Below are positions 59,963-64,000 of a stretch of DNA of 64,000 nucleotides, piece by piece. The stretch is taken from NCBI RefSeq assembly GCF_002007105.1, contig NZ_MVBC01000001.1, positions 496,001-560,000 on the forward strand, read 5' to 3'. The notes beneath the pieces were generated by a model that worked only from the letters and a program-made list of their open reading frames with translations, was not told the origin of the DNA and ran no database searches. The translations under genes were made by a program, and so were the position numbers. How positions within the stretch are numbered: the stretch's first letter is position 1; every line of letters begins with the position of its first letter. The stretch is from Hymenobacter sp. CRA2. Lineage in GTDB: Bacteria; Bacteroidota; Bacteroidia; Cytophagales; Hymenobacteraceae.

Positions 59963-61825
59963 CTACCGCCGCCACACGTTGTCCTTCTCGGTGGCGTCCA
60001 TGAACAGGCCACCTTGCAGAGCCACCGACTTCGCGGCTTTGGGCAGGGTGATGGTGGCCTGGCGCTGGTTGGCCTGCCACACGGCCGGCGACTGGTGCAG
60101 GGTGGCTTTCGAGCCGTCGGTGTACTCCACGGCCACGTCGAAGGGAATAGCGAAGCCGCCGACGTTCTGCACCGTGAGGGTGGTGCCATTCACCGCGCCC
60201 ACGGCCAGGTCGATGTAGTTATTGGTAAAGAACCAGTTCTGGAAAAACCAGCTCAGGTCCTGGCCGGCGACGTTGTTCATGGTGTTGAAATAGTCCCAGG
60301 GAATGGGGTGCTTGCCGTGCCAGCGTTCCATGAACGCGTGCAGGCACTTCTTGAACAGCTCGTCGCCGAGCATGTCTTTCAGGGCCAGGTAGCTCAGCGA
60401 GGGTTTGCCGTAGGCGTTGTTGCCGTAGCCGGCCTTAAGCTCGCTGCTGGGCGTGATGATGGGCAAATCCTGAGTGGTGCTGGGGTCCTGGATGTAGCGC
60501 TGCACCCGGAACTGGCGATACAGTTCGTCGGCCGCGGCGCCGCGCTCGGCCCGGCCGATGAGCAGCTCAAACGTGGTGGCCCAGCCCTCGTCCATGTAGG
60601 CGTAGCGGCTCTCGTTGATGCCCATGTAGAAGGGGAAGTAAGTGTGCACGATTTCGTGGTCCTGCACAAACTGGGCGAACTTGGGGTCGTCCTGCGGGCT
60701 GTCGTTGACCATCATCGGGTACTCCATGTCGGCGAAGCCCTGGAAGGCCGTCATCGTGGGGTATGGGTAGGCCACGCCGGGCCAGTTTTTGGGGTCCGAA
60801 AACCAGCCCAGGGCGAACTGCCCGTTCTTCACGGACTCGCGAAAGTCCACGGTCTTTTCGGCGTAGGCGGCCTGCATGAGGGCGCGGCGCTTGGCTTTGG
60901 TGTCGACGATGACGCTGCCGGCGTCCCACACGTAATGGTCGCTCAGGCCGAAGGTGACGTCGGGCACCTCGCGGGCCGTGAAGACCCAGGTATTCAGGGC
61001 TTGCTGGGCCGTGACGTTCTTCTTGGCCAGCTCGGCCGCCGTGACGATGTGGCTGACCTCGTCGCTGGTCAGGGCCTTTTTCAGGCGCTTGGCGTAGGTG
61101 GGCTGCAATACTTTACCAGCGTTCTGCAGCACGCCGGTAGCCCACACGAGGTAGCCCGCTGGCACCCGCACGCGCAGGGTGTAGTCGTTGAAGTCGTTGT
61201 AGAACTCTTTGCTGTCGACGAAGGGCAGCCGGTCCCAGCCGTTGTAGTCGTCGTACACGGCCACGCGCGGGTAGCTGTAGGCCAGGAAGTACGTGGTGGG
61301 GTCAATCGTACCCTCGCGGCCGCTCTCCTCGGAAATATTGTAGTGCCACACCACCGAAAAGCGCACCGAATCGTGAGGCAGCAGCGGGCGGGGCAGGCGC
61401 ACGGACTTGGCAGTAGCAGGGCCACGCCAGGCTTTGGGGTCCTGGGCCTGACCGGCCACCGCGAAGGAGTCGATTTGCACGCCCTCGGTGAGGTAGGCCG
61501 GCGAGGCGTCGCCGTCGCGGGCGGCGCCGGGCTGGTGAATATTGGCAATCAGCCGGAACACCACCTGCTTGAGGGTGTCGGGGCTGTTGTTGGTATACAC
61601 GATTTGTTCGCGGCCGCGGATGTCGCGGGCGGGCGGGGCAGCCTGCACGGTGATGTCGTAGCGGGCGCGGTTTTGCCAGTAGCGCGGGCCGGGGCGGCCG
61701 TCGGGGGCGCGGGTGCCCTTGGCGTAGGCGGCTTTGATGTCGCGCGGCATGTACAGCGAAGACTGCGCAGCGGCCGGGCGTGCAAGGCCAGCGAACAGTA
61801 GCAGGGCAAGAAGAAGTCTAATCAT
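59963..61825 (-). CDS. M1 family metallopeptidase
   Basis: 620 residues from ATG 61825 with a signal peptide (MIRLLLALLLFAGLARPAAAQ). The zinc site is HEIVH at 390-394 with the third ligand E413 in MDEGWA, 18 residues further on, as M1 requires. The N-terminal beta saddle spans about 45-290. A typical GXMEN exopeptidase motif appears as GFADMEYP, which is divergent, so strict aminopeptidase activity is uncertain. It is probably periplasmic or secreted and helps degrade peptides. The C-terminal 70 residues form a beta domain. It is divergent from the DMT exporter gene. Confidence 0.93.
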   Translation of the reverse strand: MIRLLLALLLFAGLARPAAAQSSLYMPRDIKAAYAKGTRAPDGRPGPRYWQNRARYDITVQAAPPARDIRGREQIVYTNNSPDTLKQVVFRLIANIHQPGAARDGDASPAYLTEGVQIDSFAVAGQAQDPKAWRGPATAKSVRLPRPLLPHDSVRFSVVWHYNISEESGREGTIDPTTYFLAYSYPRVAVYDDYNGWDRLPFVDSKEFYNDFNDYTLRVRVPAGYLVWATGVLQNAGKVLQPTYAKRLKKALTSDEVSHIVTAAELAKKNVTAQQALNTWVFTAREVPDVTFGLSDHYVWDAGSVIVDTKAKRRALMQAAYAEKTVDFRESVKNGQFALGWFSDPKNWPGVAYPYPTMTAFQGFADMEYPMMVNDSPQDDPKFAQFVQDHEIVHTYFPFYMGINESRYAYMDEGWATTFELLIGRAERGAAADELYRQFRVQRYIQDPSTTQDLPIITPSSELKAGYGNNAYGKPSLSYLALKDMLGDELFKKCLHAFMERWHGKHPIPWDYFNTMNNVAGQDLSWFFQNWFFTNNYIDLAVGAVNGTTLTVQNVGGFAIPFDVAVEYTDGSKATLHQSPAVWQANQRQATITLPKAAKSVALQGGLFMDATEKDNVWRR

Positions 61826-61966
61826 AACGGGGAGACAGACAGGCCCGACGGGGCAGGCGTTGCACCTGATGATCATGTGCGGTACGGAATAGCGCGTCGT
61901 ACCCGACATAACGGCCCGGCAGCCTGCCGCAACCGAACCGGCGGTTCTTCCGACCTTTGCAGCCTG

Positions 61967-62935
61967 ATGCCTTCCACTCCTGCTTCCGCCCCCGCTGCCG
62001 CCGCAGCTCCCTCCTCGCCTACCGTGGCCGGCCCGCCCCCGCACCAGCCCACGCCGCTTTCGGCCTGGGTACTGCTCATCGTGCTGGCCTCCATCTGGGG
62101 CACGTCGTTTATCCTGATGAAGAAGGGTTTGGTGGTGTTTTCGGCGCTGGAGCTAGGCGCTACTCGCGTCACGGTGGCCTCGCTGCTGCTGCTGCCCTTT
62201 GCGCTGCGCCATGTGCGCCGGGTGGAGCGCAGCCGCTTCAAGTGGCTGCTGCTGAGCGGTGTGGTGGGCACGCTGATTCCGGCTTTCCTCTTCGCCTACG
62301 CCGAAACCAAACTGGCCTCGGGCCTGGCCGGCGTGCTCAACGCGCTGACGGTGGTGTTCACGCTGCTGGTGGGTGCGATGTTTTTTGGGCAGCGCATCAC
62401 CTGGCTGCGGGCCCTGGGCATTGGCGCCGGCCTGCTGGGCACCATTGTCCTGATGGGCCTGGGCGGCAGCGGCGGCGAGGCTACCCCCTCCGGTGAAGGC
62501 AACGCTTGGTACGGGCTCTACATCGTGCTGGCCACGCTGGGCTACGGCCTGAGCGTCAACATCATTAAGCATCACTTCCACGGCATTCCGTCGGTGGCCG
62601 TGACGGGGCTGCTGCTCATGCTCATCGGCGGGCCGGCTGCGGCCTACCTGCTGCTCGGCACCGATTTTATCTACAAGCTGCAGCACGTGCCCGGTGCTTG
62701 GACGGCCTTCGGCTACATTGCCCTGCTGGCCACCATGAGCACGGCAGTGGCTATGGTCTTGTTCAACAAGCTCATCCAGCAGTCGACGGCGCTGTTTGCC
62801 GCTTCCAATACCTACCTGGTGCCCATTATGGCGTTGGCCTGGGGCCTGCTCGATGGCGAAATAATCAACGCGTGGCACCTGCTGGGCATGAGCATCATCC
62901 TGCTGAGCGTGTTCATCATCAACCGGGCTAAATAA
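61967..62935 (+). CDS. DMT-superfamily exporter (EamA family)
   Basis: 322 residues from ATG 61967. A Pro/Ala-rich leader of 30 residues precedes ten membrane segments in two EamA repeats (LASIWGTSFILMKKG in the first, YGLYIVLATLGYGLSVNIIKHHF in the second). AETKLASGLAGVLNALTVVFTLLVG and IGGPAAAYL fit the family. These are drug/metabolite or amino-acid exporters of the inner membrane. The substrate is unknown. The leader has no family similarity and the true start may be a little downstream. Confidence 0.9.
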   Translation: MPSTPASAPAAAAAPSSPTVAGPPPHQPTPLSAWVLLIVLASIWGTSFILMKKGLVVFSALELGATRVTVASLLLLPFALRHVRRVERSRFKWLLLSGVVGTLIPAFLFAYAETKLASGLAGVLNALTVVFTLLVGAMFFGQRITWLRALGIGAGLLGTIVLMGLGGSGGEATPSGEGNAWYGLYIVLATLGYGLSVNIIKHHFHGIPSVAVTGLLLMLIGGPAAAYLLLGTDFIYKLQHVPGAWTAFGYIALLATMSTAVAMVLFNKLIQQSTALFAASNTYLVPIMALAWGLLDGEIINAWHLLGMSIILLSVFIINRAK

Positions 62936-62937
62936 AT

Positions 62938-62976
62938 CACGGATTTAGACGGATTTTTCGGATTCCACGGATTTTA
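62938..62976. repeat. ATCCGT-type intergenic repeat
   Basis: Reads CACGGATTTAGACGGATTTT with a further TCGGATTCCACGGAT-type copy. The word family is the same as in the inverted repeats around the GxxExxY gene at 207-794. It starts two bases after the exporter stop. There is no associated gene here apart from the RAYT-like gene to the right. Confidence 0.6.
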
Positions 62977-63063
62977 GCTTCGCTGACCTTCGGTTGTGGA
63001 CGATTAAGCCACTGGCGTGCGGCGCCGGCCAGGCAAACTACTTGACCCAAAAGCTATTCGGCT

Positions 63064-63085
63064 CCCCCTCTCCCCGGAGAGGGGG
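63064..63085. repeat. C-rich/G-rich REP-like palindrome
   Basis: CCCCCTCTCC and GGAGAGGGGG pair perfectly around a CC loop, followed by CCGGGGGGTGAGG. The palindrome-plus-GGGGTG layout is the same as at 55302-55323 read on the minus strand. It lies 44 bases from the stop of the RAYT-like gene. Confidence 0.65.
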
Positions 63086-63129
63086 CCGGGGGGTGAGGCG
63101 CCGACGTCAGCGTGGCCCTGCCTGTGTGG

Positions 63130-63729
63130 CTAGCGCATCGAGGCGCTGTGCTGGTAGGGCCATTCGTGGTAGCGCTGAGGCAGGCGTAGGCGGGCGGCGT
63201 GGCCGAGCAGGTAGGCTTGCACGCGGGTTAGCTCTTCGGCGTCGAGAATAGGTAGCTCGTGGGGGCTGGAGTGCCAGAAGTCAGCCTCGCGGGGCAGTTG
63301 GCCGCGCAAGATGCGGCGGGCCTGCTGGGCGGTGCGCTGGTGCAGCAGCTCCAGGGCTTTGTAGAGCGACAGGGCATGGCCGGCGGGCTGGTGCAGCACG
63401 GCATGCACGTGATTGAAGGTCAGCACGAAGCAGGGCACGTGTAGACCCTGTTCCTCCAGCATCAGCAGCTCGCCGGCCACGGCTTCGGCTATTTTCTCCT
63501 TTTCCAGGTAGGCACCGCCCACTTTGGCCGTGTCGAGCAAGGCATCGAACTCGGCGAAGAAGCGTTTGTCGGCGCGGCGGTGAGCGGCTTGGGCTTCTTC
63601 GGCGGTGGCAGCCGTGCGGGCGGCTTCCTGGGCGGCTACGCGCTGCTGTTGCAGCTCACGGCCGGCCCGGGCGGGGATGGAGCCGGCCAGCCGCAGGGTG
63701 AGCAAGATGGTTTCGCCGGGTGGGAGCAT
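63130..63729 (-). CDS. REP-associated tyrosine transposase-like protein (RAYT, Y1_Tnp fold)
   Basis: 199 residues, starting MLPPGETILLTLRLAGSIP, which resembles the usual (F/W)R(L)xGS(L/I)P opening. The catalytic HUH motif is NHVHAVL (H107 and H109), with a candidate catalytic tyrosine Y173 in TRVQAYLLGHAARL. The middle has AEFDALLDTAKVGGAYLEKEKIAE, typical of this class. The usual PNHVH is TFNHVH here, and the (E/D)-S-(F/Y)-D segment before the last helix is changed to SSPHE, so activity is uncertain. RAYTs act in trans on REP palindromes. A REP-like palindrome lies 44 bases downstream. Confidence 0.82.
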   Translation of the reverse strand: MLPPGETILLTLRLAGSIPARAGRELQQQRVAAQEAARTAATAEEAQAAHRRADKRFFAEFDALLDTAKVGGAYLEKEKIAEAVAGELLMLEEQGLHVPCFVLTFNHVHAVLHQPAGHALSLYKALELLHQRTAQQARRILRGQLPREADFWHSSPHELPILDAEELTRVQAYLLGHAARLRLPQRYHEWPYQHSASMR

Positions 63730-63783
63730 CGTTTTGGTGAGGGTTCCCGCAGAGGTTCGCCGAGGGCTCGGAGCTGTTCTGAA

Positions 63784-64000
63784 TTAGCTCGGCTTGAGTA
63801 TTCCGTTCAGCTCTACCAGCTCGCCCCGCGCTAACAATCCGGCCAGCACGGGCTCCAGGTGCTGGCGCATGTCGTCGCTGAGGCGGGCAAAGCCCAGCAG
63901 GCGTACGGCGGGCAGAAACACGGCCTCCCGCGGCAGCGCGAAGCTCTGTTCGACCACGGTGCGCAGGGCCAGGGCCAGCTCCTCGGGCGCTACGAAGGGC
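63784..64000 (-). CDS. C-terminal end of an unidentified gene
   Basis: The last 72 codons before a TAA at 63784-63786 are present; the rest lies beyond the window. The translation contains FVAPEELALALRTVVEQSFA, FLPAVRLLGFARLSDDMRQ and ends VELNGILKPS. The layout (a VxxEELAxA opening, an RxxGFxRLSxxMR middle and a final GEL strand) resembles the C-terminal domain of DUF3320-type superfamily-I helicases, but this is a weak match. Too little is visible for a firm call. Confidence 0.55.
   Translation of the reverse strand, partial: PFVAPEELALALRTVVEQSFALPREAVFLPAVRLLGFARLSDDMRQHLEPVLAGLLARGELVELNGILKPS

Noticed and set aside
59873-61801. A 642-codon plus-strand frame antisense to the M1 peptidase
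   Set aside because: Shadow of the M1 coding strand, where HEIVH and the signal peptide lie.

Overview
The window looks like chromosomal DNA of a high-GC member of the Bacteroidota, most likely Hymenobacter or a close relative. The reasons are a type IX secretion (T9SS) C-terminal sorting domain, many lipoproteins with Bacteroidota-style lipoboxes, an OmpA protein fused to a PD40 propeller, -7 promoter boxes of the TAnnTTTG type, weak Shine-Dalgarno use, TTG/GTG starts, and REP/ATCCGT-type intergenic repeats common in this phylum. The genus is inference, because no marker RNA gene is present. I found no tRNA, rRNA or CRISPR.

Regions. (1) 1-2.3 kb and 17.7-19.2 kb hold parts of the 3-hydroxyanthranilate branch of kynurenine (tryptophan) catabolism: ACMS decarboxylase (cut by the window start), 3-hydroxyanthranilate dioxygenase, an SDR-like protein and, 15 kb away, a 2-aminomuconate-semialdehyde-type dehydrogenase. 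A GxxExxY-gene cassette bounded by inverted ATCCGT-type repeats sits between the first two. (2) 2.3-20.5 kb is a dense surface-glycan region: three family-2 glycosyltransferases, seven polytopic GT-C-like membrane proteins (two paralogous pairs, a GT39 type, a DUF2079 type and an orphan), a lipoprotein sharing a beta-sandwich domain with one of the GT-C proteins, and a T9SS-exported PIG-L-type deacetylase. (3) 20.5-38.8 kb carries envelope and housekeeping genes: lipoproteins, dipeptidyl peptidase IV, a FadL-like porin, a Gly/Tyr-rich lipoprotein, prolyl-tRNA synthetase, Nudix, DinB and Crp proteins, an OmpA/PD40 protein, a putative barrel and a 2-oxoglutarate oxygenase. (4) 38.9-46.9 kb has a chromate transporter and a minus-strand nucleotide-sugar cluster (rfbA, a four-helix-bundle gene, wbpP-like, rfbB, galE, wbpO-like, wbpD-like) whose spacers are GA-rich palindromes. 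(5) 46.9-64 kb is mixed housekeeping: prmC and ribD divergent, msrC, a glutathionylspermidine-synthase-like ATP-grasp protein, psd, gdhA, cdsA with a CPBP protease, dusB, an M1 peptidase, a DMT exporter, a REP-associated tyrosine transposase (RAYT)-like gene and the tail of an unidentified gene.

How it fits together (inference): the nucleotide-sugar genes could supply dTDP- and UDP-activated sugars. The family-2 enzymes could load sugars onto polyprenyl phosphate, and the GT-C proteins could transfer them on the periplasmic side. The exported deacetylase could then trim N-acetyl groups at the surface. The most interesting candidates for undescribed biology are this GT-C/deacetylase region and the several families of non-coding structured repeats: the ATCCGT cassette, GA-rich palindromic spacers, a 12-unit 21-bp tandem repeat, and C-rich palindromes beside a RAYT-like gene.
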